A stretch of DNA of 64,000 bases. It comes from Cinnamomum chago (lineage: Eukaryota; Streptophyta; Magnoliopsida; Laurales; Lauraceae). Made by a program: the position numbers and the translations under genes. Position 1 is the stretch's first letter; each line of letters starts with the position of its first letter. Positions 12,471 to 24,290 of this stretch are shown piece after piece. Where the stretch lies: NCBI GenBank assembly GCA_038049695.1, contig CP142454.1, forward strand, positions 16,066,501 through 16,130,500, read 5' to 3'. The notes under the pieces were generated by a model that was not told the DNA's origin, searched no databases, and saw only the letters and a list, made by a program, of their open reading frames with translations.

Positions 12471-12651
12471 GAGAGTATTTAAGTGAGGGATTTCCTTACC
12501 ATGTGTCACGAGTGACTTTCTTTTTGAAGAGGTTTCAAGTACAAAAGGGTGTACTCTCTTCATGTACAAAAGCACTTTTGTACTTGAAACCTCTAAAAAA
12601 AAGAGTCCCTTACCACACATGCTAAGAGAATCCCTCACTTAAATATTTCTC
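12471..12651. mobile_element. Foldback MITE, 181 bp, 9-bp target duplication (MULE-like)
   Basis: The element begins GAGAGTATTTAAGTGAGG and ends CCCTCACTTAAATATTTCTC. The two halves are inverted copies over nearly the whole length, meeting around GGTTTCAAGTACAAAAG and its complement, so the strand folds into one long hairpin. The 9 bases AATCATAAT flank both ends (12462-12470 and 12652-12660). A 9-bp duplication with long TIRs is the hallmark of Mutator-like elements. The 62-codon minus-strand ORF across it is an artefact of the hairpin. Confidence 0.9.
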
Positions 12652-12660
12652 AATCATAAT

Positions 12661-12980
12661 ATATTAGAAATATTTTATTCTTATTTCTGACTATTGTATT
12701 ATATTCTAACAGCCCTGGAAAGCCCAATATGTTGAAAAACTCCCAACCCCACTATTAATAACCTAAAAACAATCTTCATGACAGAAATTTTAGGGCCTTG
12801 ATGAGGCCTAAGATGGCCTTATTAGAAACACCTCAATGGCAATTCAGTCATTGACCAACAACAAATTTCAAACCCTCCTACTGTCATTGACCAATGCATC
12901 ATATTATGCCATATAATATTAAAAAAATGAATCATCTGATCTCTATCCAAGGTTGCTTCCTTCAGACTTCCTTCAAATCC
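12661..12980. other. Distal upstream region of the small MEGLIPF gene
   Basis: Non-coding, AT-rich. Probably contains upstream promoter sequence for the gene at 13102, but no specific element could be assigned. Confidence 0.35.
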
Positions 12981-12992
12981 CCTTTACTCTCT

Positions 12993-13000
12993 TATAAATA
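12993..13000 (+). promoter_or_regulatory. TATA box of the 13102 gene
   Basis: TATAAATA lies 102 bases before the ATG at 13102, preceded by a CT-rich stretch and followed by a purine-rich leader. The spacing leaves a 5' UTR of about 70 bases. Confidence 0.7.
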
Positions 13001-13101
13001 CAAAAAGAGCTAAAACCTACCTACCAAAAATCCAATCAATCAGAAGAGAAGAAAACCGATTGAAAATCTCTCATCAGAAGGGGTAGTCAGATCATAATAT
13101 T

Positions 13102-13416
13102 ATGGAGGGTTTGATTCCATTTGTTCTGCATGCGCTGAAGAAGAAGAGAGAGAGGCGCAAGTACAGCTCTCTCAAAGAGGGATCGAGCCACAGCTGTAGG
13201 CACCCATTGACAGAGAATGTGGTGGGGTTCAACTTGGACGGCTCGTCTCATAGAAGAACCAGATCAGATTTTCAGACGCCTGCTTCTGGGTTTGTGGGGT
13301 GGGGTGGTTCTTCTTCTACCTCTGATTTTAGTGCTTGGAATGGGATGAGAGATTCGTCACAGCAGAAGCAGCAGAAGAATATTGAAATGAATGGAAAGCA
13401 GAGGCAGAACGCGTAG
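13102..13416 (+). CDS. Small plant protein of the MEGLIPF family, function unknown
   Basis: 104 residues in one exon. It starts MEGLIPFVLHALKKKRERR, the conserved start of a small plant-specific family usually annotated as uncharacterised (short proteins beginning MEGLIPF, then a basic stretch). Next come a Ser-rich part with SRRTRSD-like sequence (SSHRRTRSDFQTP, about 48-60), a Gly/Ser segment with GWGGSSSTSDFSAWNGM, and a Gln/Lys-rich tail. No signal peptide or convincing membrane span. A TATA box about 100 bases upstream and a short purine-rich leader support a real transcript. The RTRSDFQTP region looks like a possible phosphorylation site, which is inference. Members are often reported as stress or hormone responsive, but nothing in the sequence shows that here. 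Confidence 0.82.
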   Translation: MEGLIPFVLHALKKKRERRKYSSLKEGSSHSCRHPLTENVVGFNLDGSSHRRTRSDFQTPASGFVGWGGSSSTSDFSAWNGMRDSSQQKQQKNIEMNGKQRQNA

Positions 13417-15530
13417 GACCTGGGGTTGCTTTCTGGGTCGTCATCTACTTCTTCTTTTCTTTTCTTTTTGTTTTCAATCATATCTTAAAAGATGTGGGAT
13501 TGCCATGTAATTGTATTATTTCTTTGGAAATGGGATGGTTTGGATGTGGAATATCCATTTTGCAGTTCTTCATACCATTTTCAGAAAAGAAGATTGGAAG
13601 TTGTAGGTGTTGAATATCTTTTTTCCCCTGAGGTATTGCTATTGTATTCATTGCTATGGAAATTTGGTTTGGGTTGAAATAAGGTCTCAGAATCTCTCTT
13701 TTCCTTTTCGTGTTTGTCTTTATCTGCCCTGAATTGTACTACCATGTGAACACTGTCTGGACGCTCGATCCTCTCTTTCTTTGAATGTCAGGAGATCTTT
13801 TTTTTATGGTCCACTTTTAGTGTAATATGAGCCATTCAAAATAAAATTCTCCTTGTCGAAATTCAATCTACTGAGAGTTGAGACTACCATCACATTAGAT
13901 ACATATAAAATAAGTGAATTTTCAGAGTGTTTTATACCTAATCAATCTTCCCATGGTTGCAATGGGTTCAACTTCTATTTTACTAATAGCTCAGATTTGA
14001 ATAAGTTAGCGAAGCAATGGGCTAGTAAGTAGTAATTAACACCACTTAAAAAACAAGGAGCTCCACGCAGAGAAATGTCGTAGAACATGCCATAACAATT
14101 CAATCACAGGTGCCTGCCTAGTAGAATAAGATGGGCTAACATTCGCATGGAAAACTACTTGTGGACTACCTTTAGATTTTTGGTGTTTCATGTTTTTTTT
14201 TATGCTTTTACAGAAGAAAAAAAAAAGGTTTTTTATATGCAACCAATCGAAATAACAAAGACAAAAAATATAAGAAAATACCACTTAAACCCTTCTAAAT
14301 GGTGGGAGGAATAAATATTTCATATTCCTTCTTTTCTTTCCCTTCCTAAAGCTATTTTTGTCAATATCATGTGATAGCGAGGGATGTCATGAATATCCCA
14401 CAATATCACAGACTCTGTCTTCCTGCTATTTAATGAAAATCCTAAATGACGACCTTTTCAATGCATCGTTGCAAGTCTAATATTTGTGAGTTTTTAGAAA
14501 TTTAGCCATGTACAAAATTGTACAAGTTTTCACATATCCAGCTTTCAAAATGCTCAAATTCATAGAGGGCCCTATTTGTTTGGAGGTTTTCTATTGACAA
14601 TTACAAATTTCAAAAACTTAATGTTAGCATTTTAAACTCTTCATTTCAAAACATAATTTGAAAAATCGACATCTTGAAAGGTCACTTTTAGCCTTTATAT
14701 TTTTCAAAACTTCAGCTGCACCTGCTTGAATGCTAAACCATATTTCTTAGTAATTTGAAAATCACTTGTAGGACATCATTTGGAAAACTTTTAATCCTCT
14801 CCATAGAATAATTTTAAAATCCCTCTAACCAAATAAGGGGGATTTTTTTTATTGAAAAATATTGAGAATTTCAAATATTATCCTTAAGCTATATTCACAA
14901 ATATTCAAGAAACCTCTAAGGATTTCAAAAACCGGACATCAATTAGAAAAAAAATGTACAATTTGAAAGAGGGGTTCAAAACAGATTCTTATCCTACTAC
15001 ATTTTTGCAAATTTGGTGTTGCAAGCATGCTCTAAGTTAAGAAGAGCCAATCCACAACATTTAGATTTTTAAAACTAACAAAGAGTCCAGATCTCCTAAC
15101 ACCACTATTACATGGAATCGAATAACACATGTCGAGTAGTACTCAATTTACGTGAATACATCTCTAGTACATGCATGAATACATCTCTAGTACGTGCATG
15201 AATGATACAACCAGTTGAGTTACAATTTGAAACTATACAATTTAACCCTTAATTGTGATTGTTGTTATAAATCAAACTCTTGAAAGGCCCGGGCTTACTC
15301 AATTTCATATGGTCCGGGCTTGAGCTAGCCATTAGGGCCAAATTCGGGCCAGGCTTGGCCATGAACACCCCTATAGAGCCAAAATGGTAGCGAGAGTGAA
15401 GACTCCCGCCTTATCATGGTCCACTCCAGCTACAGGAAAGCATTCGGGACTTCAAAAGACATGAGAGAGAGACCTTTGAAGGAGGCTGCAATGCATTTCT
15501 CTTCTCTAGTTCTCTCTCTCGTTCAGCATT
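13417..15530. other. 3' flank of the 13102 gene, then spacer
   Basis: The first 400-450 bases probably hold the 3' UTR; AATAAA occurs near 13840. The rest is AT-rich. A possible very old TIR pair (CCCTATTTGTTTGGAGG near 14570 and CCTCTAACCAAATAAGGGG near 14822) is too diverged to call an element. No gene seen. Confidence 0.35.
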
Positions 15531-15535
15531 TTCCG

Positions 15536-15542
15536 TATAAAA
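15536..15542 (+). promoter_or_regulatory. TATA box of the RlmN-like gene
   Basis: TATAAAA sits 94 bases before the chosen ATG at 15630, followed by a CT-repeat leader. This fits a plant 5' UTR of about 60 bases. Confidence 0.6.
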
Positions 15543-15587
15543 TGCTCAGTACTAGTGCAAACTGAAGGAAGTAAACAGAGCTTCTGC

Positions 15588-15591
<4 letters not shown>

Positions 15592-15626
<35 letters not shown>
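15592..15626. repeat. (CT)n microsatellite in the 5' leader of the RlmN-like gene
   Basis: The CT run ends three bases before the ATG at 15630. CT microsatellites are common in plant 5' UTRs. Two more repeats occur in intron 1: (CT)n at 15725-15745 and (TTC)n at 15775-15804. Confidence 0.9.
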
Positions 15627-15629
<3 letters not shown>

Positions 15630-18600
15630 ATGTCTTTCCACTCCGTTTTCGATCTTGGAGCGATCAGAAGCGAATTTCAAGATGCTGGAATCAGCCCTCA
15701 ATTCATCCCCTCCATTTGGAAGTACTCTCTCTCTCTCTCTCTCTCGTTTCTTGTCAAAACCCTAAAAATGAAGTTTCTTCTTCTTCTTCTTCTTCTTCTT
15801 CTTCGCATTGAATTTGGGAATTTCTCTCAGGCATGTATTGCAGAACCCTAAATCTGAGGCGCACGGCACCCCTTCCCTTCCTTCTTCCGCGTACCCTATC
15901 CTCATCTCCAAGTTCAGATCCATGACTTCGACTCTCGAATCCGTTGTCGAATCCAAGGACGGAATCACCACCAAACTCCTTGTAAAGCTTCAGGTATCAT
16001 CTCTTCACGCTCGTCTCTCACTTTGCTGTAATCGACTCTTATGTACCCTTCCTAATGCTATCTTGATGTTTGATGCTCCTTTGAAGAAAGAAAAAAACTC
16101 AACAATGGAATTAGGGTTTTACTTGACAAGTGTTAAATTTCATTTTTATGATCAGAATGGCTCTTCTGTGGAAGCTGTTATTATGAAATATGATCCAAGT
16201 TTGGGAACATATGATGGAAAGCCTCGTACTGGAAGTCAAAGATCAACATTGTGCATATCATCCCAGGTTTTTTCATCTCAAATGCTCCTTATCATCTGTA
16301 GAATATGGCTCTGCTTATGGATTTGGAGTTGTGCTTGTTCCATATGTTGAGTGTTGCTACTTTTTTTTTTTTTATATGTTTCAGGTTGGTTGCAAAATGG
16401 GTTGTAAATTCTGTGCAACTGGAAGCATGGGATTTAAAAACAATCTATCCTCGGGCGAGATAGTGGAACAATTGGTTCATGCTTTGTCCTTCTCACGCAT
16501 TCGGAATGTTGTTTTCATGGTATATACATCTGTTTCTTCCAGCTATTCAACTTGCTATGGATGGATGTTCATTTTCAAATGCAATTTTCTTTTGGGCAAT
16601 TTTAGGATACTTGGTATTGTTGTTGGAATATGGGGGCATTGCAATTTCATTTTTATCTTGAAATAATTTTCAGTATGATTTTTTTTAAAGCATCATTGAT
16701 GCCAATGCCCGATGAGATATTTGAGATTTATAGGTTGTGTTACTTTAGGTTTATATGCTGACATTATAAACAGGAAGAACTCCACCCTTCTCACTTATTT
16801 TGGACGAAATAGTTATCTTCTGGAGTGAACACTCTTCTCTTATGTTCTTGGGATATGCTTTCCAGATTCCGAGCTCATCATTTTCATGATACTGACTGTT
16901 GAGGTTTCCAGGGATATTTCTTTGTGGTTACTGATGAAAGGAAGCAACACATTTTCTTTTTGACTTTTTTTGTGCTAATTGCAGAAAGAAGAAGCAGGAT
17001 TTTTCTGAAATACTTATCTTAATTATGATGGAAATATATGCACTTTGCCTTAAATTAACGTATTTAACTCCTAGTGTGATTCGGATATGAATACATCCTG
17101 TGAAAATGCAGGGAATGGGTGAACCATTGAACAACTATGCTGCTGTTGTAGAAGCCATCCAGATCATGACAAAGGTCCCGTTTCAGCTATCGCCAAAGAA
17201 AATTACCATTTCCACTGTAGGTACTCTCGACCAATGTTATTTCCAGGACGGTTATATTTTTCTTTCAGGAATAATGCATATCAACTAATTCATACTGTGC
17301 TTCCATCTTGTTTTCACCATTTCCGTCTTCATTATATCCACTGCCAATCAATTAAGATTTAATATAATTCCACTAACCTAAGACCTTATGCCTCGTTTGC
17401 CCTGCCCTAAGAGTCTGTAATTTAGTCAAAAAAGTTTCACTAGAAGTCTAGATCTGAACAATTTCTCTTGGAACTTGGAGTTGGTGTGTCAAACAGTTTT
17501 TTAATTAACTTTTAGAAAACCAAGATAAATTGGAAAGAATGCAAGGTATTAGTTTTATTTTGAAAAGAAAGGGCAAATTATGATTCAAAAGAACTATCTT
17601 AATTTTTTCTCTGATTGAATTCTTATTAAATATTTATTTTCTATATTTTTTGAGCACTCAGCCAAATTTAGTGATGTTAGTTATGGACAGGAAGAGGAAG
17701 TTTGTTGTGTTGGGTTTTTGTTAGGCTGTTAATGCGCCCGGATCCGGCTGGGGTCTGGCTTGGACATGAATCCGTTTACGCAAGCTTGGATATACATCTG
17801 GGACTGACAGGCCAGGCTTGATACATGTTTAGGGTCAGAAACCCTTAACGGTATGGATCCAGGGCGAGGATCCAAGACCATTGTAGGCCCATTTGTGTTT
17901 CATATCTATAATTGTATATATCATGTATATACCATATTCTTGCCTATTAAGGTAGTATTAAATTTAAACAGCCAACACACTCATGGTTGAGTGGTGCTGG
18001 CACCTAAGTATCACACACATGCCCAGGGTCTTCAGGCTGATAGCATAACTCCTGGCCGGTAGGCCAACCTAGGCAAAACAAGAAAAAGAGTATTAACATT
18101 AAACACATATTATGTTAAATGGATTTTTTATGATTTTCTCTTTGTTTTAATAAATTCATACTCGGTCCTAAACCCTTGATCCGTATCTGAATATACTAAT
18201 GACCTCAAATGCTCATTTTCAAATGGCTGGACTCAGATCCAACTTCGAAGTTCACTTTGTCTCGGATTCAATTATTAATGGACTTGGGCTTGGACACAGG
18301 TCAGGCCGGCTCGAATCCGGCTCATTGACTGTCTTAATTTCGACCGTCTTAATTTTGGTAATTAGTAGCTAAAGAGTACTTGTGAGTTCCAGCATTCGCA
18401 AGATATTGGCTACATCATTCTAAACAATCTAAAATAATCTAACTATTTTTTTTTAAGGAATCCAACATGTGAATCTGTGTCAACGTGTGATTCCTTTGTC
18501 TTTGTGTCACTGCCACCAAAAGCTAAAATTCTGGGATAGGTAGTTCTAAAGCAACCTTAAAACAGTCTACATTCAAAAGAACCCGTCTTGGTAGGCGATT

Positions 18601-21600
18601 CAGAATTCTATAATATCAAATGAAATGAAATTCAATTTTCATATTGTGAACTCAAAAGCTATTGTAAATGGTTCTGGTGACAGCCACGAGTCATTTCATC
18701 ATGGAAAAACCTGGAGGAAGGAGGGCTACCTCAGATTGATGACATCCAGCTATAAAAAATTTCCACACTTCATTATCACCCTTGTACATGCAGACGTATA
18801 ATATGAGAATTTTATGTGCTCCTACCGCTAAGGCACTCCCTCCATGGGCTGCATGCTTAGACAAAATTGTGTAGTAGTGTCAAGTGAGTAAGATTTTGCT
18901 TAAACACCCCGTAATAGGCTAATAGCACATGCAACAAAGGAGCAAGTGAGATGCGACTTTTCCAGCACTAAGTCGACTTGGCTCAGTGCCTCCAAATTCC
19001 TTTAGGATCCGGTGATGGAGACTGGAGAGATTATAGAGGAAACTAGTCTAAATATCTTTGTTTAGGAGGGAGGATTGCCTTAATTAAATCGGCTTTTCCC
19101 AGTCTGGTATATTATATATTTCTATCTTCAGGTGCCCGATGTCTGGTGAACCGCATAGAATGGGTGCGGAGAGACTTTTTATGGCAAGCCAAGGGTGTGA
19201 AGAAGAAATTTCACCTAGTTGATTGAGCTTCTTTGTGCAGACGGAAGACGGATGGAGGCTTAGGCTTTAAGTCGGTAAAGCATATGAACCAAGCACTTTT
19301 GGGCAAATGGCTGAGGAGAATCCGAGAAGACCTAGACGGTTTATGGTTTATAGTCATTGTGGGCAAATATTGGGTGTCCAGAAACGTGTGGGATATTAAA
19401 CATCCTATTATTGTTCTTCTGGCCTTTGGAGGGGATTATTGTCAATGAAGTAACCTTCAATGCTATCATTGACCTCTGGGTAGGGTCTGGTTAGTAGGTC
19501 TTTTTTTTTTTGACACTTGAGTGGGGAATAGTTCCTTAGCAATGTGCTTTCCAAGTCTTTTCTCTTGTGCTAGAAATCCTTGATAGAAATCCTTAGACCA
19601 TGGTCAGCAACTACATGGAGAGAAATGAGGATGAAGTTCACTGGGGACCAATTTTCAGAAGATATTTGACGAAGTCTGTGGAAAGTCAATTGATATTGCT
19701 CCTTGATTTACTAAGCCAACAATCTTTTCGAGGTATTGGTGAAGACTATGATTTGGGTCCCATCTAAGGAATTTCTTTTCTCCCATGGCCTCTTTCTTTC
19801 AGTCCTTGTTGAGAGGGTCTCGGATGGCTAGTCCTCTCCTTTATCTTTGGAAGGGTGGCTGCATTTGGATAGCTAGCTCTTCGTGGAGCCATTCTTACCT
19901 TGGACCATCTCCATTGCCCGAAGGTTATCATTGTTAATATGTGCCCCATGTGTCTTTTAGTGGAAGAAATCGTTGACAACCATTCACTCTAAAAGCTTAA
20001 GCTGATAGAGAACAGCGTAACAATGTATATCACAATAGAAGCAGTGGATCATCTCCTTCTAAACTGCAAGGTTGCTCAGGAGATTTTGCGATTGACCTTC
20101 ACGGGTTCAATTGTGGCCGGGTGTTCCCTTTTACTCTCTTGGATCTTTTTGAGGCTTTGTTGGTGGGTGTGGGCAATTCAAAAGGAAGGATCTTATGGTG
20201 GGCTTCGTTTTTGGCCATTATTTGGATCGTTTGGAAGGAGATAAATCTCAAATTCGAGGACTAATCATCTCAAGTTGAGGTTCCGATTCTAACCGTCCGA
20301 TTTTCTGTGGCACCTCTACAGAGTTTTTTTTTTCGTCGGGGGGTGGGTACGACGTGGTATTTGGACCGATGGGACTAATCCCCCGGGCACATGCATCACC
20401 TCACAACACATGTGCACGATGTTAATCCGGGGTGGTGTCGAACACACCATGTGGGGTGCCTTATGCCAACGGACCAACACCCAGGCGGGTACCTCTATAG
20501 ACCTTATGATGTTTATATGGAAGGAGGCGGCTCTTTCATAAATGGAGGGAGGTGGCTCCTTCATTTTGTTTGTGGTTTTAGCTGCTGCTTCTTTTTTTTT
20601 TGGTTGTTTTATAGCCAGGTTCAGGGCCTGGTTTTTCCTATTTGTGGTTTCTTCCTGGATGCTTTCCAGGTTTGGGTTGCTGGTCAGTGCACTCTCATAT
20701 ACTGATTGGTCTTTTTAATGAAAGTTACTATTTAAAAAAAGGAAAGAAAGAAAGAAAGAAAAGTCGATTCGGGGTAGTTTTCTTGGTGCATCAGTATTTG
20801 TATGGGTCACTGACTGGAACAGTCTAATTTCCTGGCGTAGAAAGGCATGAACTTGCACAGACCCATACAGACTAAGTCACGTCATGAGAGAGCCCTTCAT
20901 TGGAATCTTGATGGATGAAGCCCTAGTCACAGAAATCTGAGGTGAGTTGAGAAGAGAGAATCTTTTTGAGGATTGGGCCAGAGGAGTCAATCTCTCAGTT
21001 TTGGCGGCTATCTTGGGGTTTTTGAAAGAAATGATTCATTTCCTGTGGAGCGCAAGTATTGTTGACTAATAGTAAAGAAGCTGAAAAGGTCAAATGTAAA
21101 ACGGTTCTGTACCAGTGTTGATAGGTTTCGAATATATATGCATATGTAGAACAAAATGTTGTGTTTCAAGTCGGATATAGCATATAGAATCAGCACATGG
21201 TTGGCAAAGTGGAGAGAAGCTATTGCACTGTTGTGCGATCGCTGAGAGCTACTTCAATTAAGGGGGGCTTTTTTGAGACAACAGGTACACCCACTGTGAA
21301 ACAAGAAGAATCTAATGTACATGTGGTTGAAAATGTGGATACTAAGATCATTGTGTGGAGTTGCAAGAAAGGAGCACGTAGCTACAATAGATGAAAAAGA
21401 AAATATTTGATATGTTTGGCACATTCACAGAATGCTAGAAACAGCTTTTGTAGGATGATTTGAAGCATTAGAAATTCAAGGAAAGAGGACACCATTAAAG
21501 TTCTATCAGACATATAATCATTCAAGTATCAATGAAAATTTTATAGTATGGAATAAACTGAAACTTGAAAGTCCAAAACAAAAATTATCTTAAACTTACA

Positions 21601-24087
21601 TAGTACCGTGTTGAGTGCATGCTGGTTGAATCTCGTTCTTCATCATCATCATTCTGACTTGGACCATATCCATATCTGTATTGCTGACTGTCAAAGTCAA
21701 AGAAGCCTCTGTTGCCTCCTTGTACATGATTAGACAGATAAGTGTAATGACTCATGAACAGTGCCTTTGATGTTGAGTTGGCTAGATCTCTCAAAATAGT
21801 GAAATTTGATCTTTAAAGACACAAGATTTGAGCTCCCCACGACCCAAAATCCCTGCAAAAATCCTCATGTAAGAGGGAAGGAGGGAGGAAGTTTTGGACA
21901 TTGCCTTTTGTAGTATTTGCCGTATTCTATAGTAGGACTTTGTTTGTAAGGAAATTTGAACATTGGTTTTTGTAGTATTTTAAAGTAGGCTAGTAGAACT
22001 CTAAGGCATTCTTCTTCCATTTTTTTCAATAAATTTGAACAATTCTTTTTGTAGTGTTTTATAGTAGAACTCTATAAGCCAACTACAAATTAATGGGTAT
22101 GGCTCAACCGAAGATGATTGGTTGTCATAAAGTCTGGATTTTATATATCTTATGTAATAAATATAATATGAATGGTTTTTGCATATTTATATAGGTTGGG
22201 ATCATTCATAACATCAACAGGCTCCATGATGACCTACCAAATGTGAACTTGGCCATCTCACTGCATGCTCCAGTGCAGGATATCCGTTGTCGGATAATGC
22301 CAGCTGCACGAGCTTTTCCTCTTGAAAGACTTATTGATGCACTACAAGTCTATCAAACAAAGAGGTAACTTTTCCATTTGGTTCAATTATTCCAGTACAT
22401 TTTAGCTGTTACTTTTGAGGTTGAAGAATACTTATGCTAGTTTTAATTTTCAGTCAACAAAAAATCTTTATTGAGTACATCATGCTTGATGGGGTGAATG
22501 ATGAAGAGCAGCATGCCCACCAGCTTGGAAAATTGCTCGGGACGCTTCAAGTGGTGAGCTTTTATGTCTTAAATGTGGAAATGGTTGAATCTTCCAATGG
22601 CTGTGAATTGATGTAGATAAAGAAAAAAAATATGTAGACAATGGAAACAGTCTCAACACATTTAGTTTTTGCTTTCTAAGTTCCCTTAAAGTCTAAAAAA
22701 GAAAGAGGAAATGCTTCTCTTATGAAATTTGTAATCACTCCAGGCGAGGAACAATATTTACTTATAAGCTTCTAAGCTTCAATTCTGACTCAAATTTTGA
22801 ATTAGTTTGAGCATGCATCATGCACTAGTTGGATTTTCTAATTTGAAAATATTTAAGATCTAGTAAAGAAAGGTCTGAAATTTTTAAAGGACATAGGTAA
22901 GGGAAGAAGTTTGGAAAAAAGAGAGGGAGGAAGGGTTGGTCATCCGTACTAGGGCTGGGTGACCAAGCTTGTATATGTATTTAATAAATTTTCTAATCTG
23001 ACGTAAAGGCCCTTATCATATTTACAGAACAACCCCAGAGCCTTGAAAATTACATTCAGTCATTTTCCTTGAAGATCATCAATCCACTTTAGGTTACCAT
23101 GTCTCTTGGGAAGAGTGATCATTTCAACTTTCTGGCCAAGTTGGGTGTGATTGATATGTATGCTCTAGCTTGAGGATGAGGGGGAGTATTGGGATTTTTT
23201 TGTTTTCTGTGTCTTAGTTAATATACAAGCTTGTGGCTTTTTGATAAATTGATGATAGATAGTGATTTTAGTCACATTGATTAACCTTTCCCCTTTGACC
23301 AGGCAACCCTTTTTCTGTCTCCTCTATCCCCTCCTCTTCTTCTATCTACTCTCTCTTCTTCTTCTAGGAAATTCTTGTTCTCAAATTGAAATCATTTTTA
23401 ATTTTCAGAAAAACATCACAAAATTCCTTCCAAGACACAGCTATGGCTAGCACACTTCTGTGAGCTTAGGAGGCTTTGGTTTCCCCTTCAAGACTGAAGT
23501 TCCTTCATTTCTATTCTAGTATCTTGATAATGATTGTTTCCTCTGGTCAGTTAGGATTTTTCTGTGGTGGAGAAGTTAGAAAAACAGTTTCACTTCTAAT
23601 GTGATCTCCAATTTCCCCTACTGTTTATTATGCCAGAGTATTCCTATTGTTTTTTTTCTTTTCTTTTCTTTTCTTTTTTGTGTGTTCATGCGCGCGTGCC
23701 TGCAGTGCAGGCATTCTAACAAGATTTGCTCTTCATTGTTTCATATAACCTTGATGGAACTGTTGGTTATACTTTTCAGAACCACTTATATTGCTCTAAC
23801 CTTACAGTGTTAACGTGTGCTATTTGATGCAGGTTGTGAACTTGATACCTTTCAACCCAATAGGCAGTTTAAGCACATTCACAACCAGTTCAGAGCAGAG
23901 TATTATAAGATTCCAGAAAATCCTTCGAAGTATATACAACATCCGCACAACGGTTCGTCAGCAAATGGGTCAGGACATAAGTGGTGCGTGCGGTCAGCTA
24001 GTGGTGAACCTTTCAGAGCAGAGATCTGTTGGGGGGGCAACTCTCTTAACTGATATAGAAGACTTTCAGTTTCAACCCAATAGGTAG
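15630..24087 (+). CDS. RlmN-like radical-SAM RNA methyltransferase, eight exons
   Basis: Exons: 15630-15721, 15831-15993, 16156-16266, 16385-16519, 17112-17216, 22195-22364, 22454-22553 and 23833-24087. All introns are GT-AG and the reading frame closes exactly, giving 376 residues. The family (bacterial RlmN, Cfr) makes 2-methyladenosine in 23S rRNA and tRNA using S-adenosylmethionine and a 4Fe-4S cluster. Visible signatures are [20 protein letters not shown], holding the cluster motif C-x3-C-x2-C and the methyl-carrying Cys of [50 protein letters not shown]; and DISGACGQL with the second catalytic Cys. No transit peptide is obvious, so this is the short plant form (Arabidopsis At3g19630-like) rather than the clearly organellar ones. 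The start at 15630 is preferred over 15555 because the extra residues translate only the CT repeat. Oddities: intron 5 is about 5 kb and full of LINE debris, and the terminal exon is tandemly duplicated, replacing the normal C-terminal residues with FQFQPNR. Confidence 0.92.
19010..20760 (+). mobile_element. L1-type LINE remnant (reverse transcriptase C-terminal and 3' end)
   Basis: Broken frames read [20 protein letters not shown], then [21 protein letters not shown], and [18 protein letters not shown] followed by [19 protein letters not shown]. This is the standard order of the C-terminal part of plant L1 reverse transcriptases. Further on, [16 protein letters not shown] matches the zf-RVT segment. 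Several stops and frame changes occur. A T-rich 3' region ends in TTTAATGAAAGTTACTATTT and an AAGA-type tail (20737-20762). The stretch 20320-20560 does not read as LINE and may be a separate insertion. Sense orientation relative to the host gene. Confidence 0.82.
21390..21520 (+). mobile_element. RTE-type LINE 3' remnant
   Basis: One frame reads [15 protein letters not shown], a stop, then [12 protein letters not shown]. This resembles the conserved end of plant RTE-clade LINE proteins (W-GH-RR-E-APVRRSE-L-V-G-KRG-RP). Short and degraded, so a tentative match. Confidence 0.5.
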
Positions 24088-24290
24088 TTTAAACACATTC
24101 ACAACTATTACAAAGCAGAGTACTATAAGATTCCAGAAAATCATTAGAAGTATATACAACATCCGCATAACAGTTCATCAGCAAATGGTTCAAGACATAA
24201 GTGGTGCATGCGGTCAGTTGGTGAACCTTTCAGAGCAGAGATGTTGGGGGAGCAAGTCTCTCAACTGACATAGAGGACCTCCATATCTGA
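23850..24290 (+). repeat. Tandem duplication of most of the RlmN-like terminal exon
   Basis: Copy 1 (23850-24069) and copy 2 (24070-24290) are highly similar, with a period of about 220 bases. Both contain TTCAACCCAATAGG, AGCAGAGTA, AGATTCCAGAAAATC and AGTATATACAACATCCGCA. Copy 1 is in frame with the gene. Copy 2 is not translated: copy 1 runs into it and stops at TAG 24085-24087. Copy 2 has a 3-base loss near GTCAGTTGGTGAACC and a 2-base loss in AGAGATGTTGG that shift its own frame. It still ends with GACATAGAGGACCTCCATATCTGA, whose codons (D-I-E-D-L-H-I-stop) look like the original C terminus. Confidence 0.9.

Larger units (their letters stand above)
17217..22194 (+). other. Intron 5 of the RlmN-like gene, transposon-filled
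   Basis: A 4978-base intron between GT at 17217 and AG at 22193-22194, against 80-1280 bases for the other introns of this gene. It contains an L1-type LINE remnant (about 19010-20760) and an RTE-type LINE tail (about 21390-21520). Short direct and inverted copies of an ordinary AT-rich sequence fill the rest. A block at 17976-18110 with a possible A-box-like start may be a decayed SINE. Confidence 0.75.

Noticed and set aside
12450-12638. 62-codon minus-strand ORF
   Set aside because: It reads through the foldback MITE; its sequence comes from the inverted arms.
14566-14840. Old MITE with ends CCCTATTTGTTTGGAGG and CCTCTAACCAAATAAGGGG
   Set aside because: Ends are too diverged and no target duplication is visible.
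15555-15629. N-terminal extension of the RlmN-like protein from an upstream ATG
   Set aside because: The extra residues mostly translate the CT repeat (SLSLSLS). The ATG at 15630 starts the conserved sequence.
17976-18110. Second SINE family in RlmN intron 5
   Set aside because: Only an A-box-like start was seen; no B-box, tail or second copy supports it.
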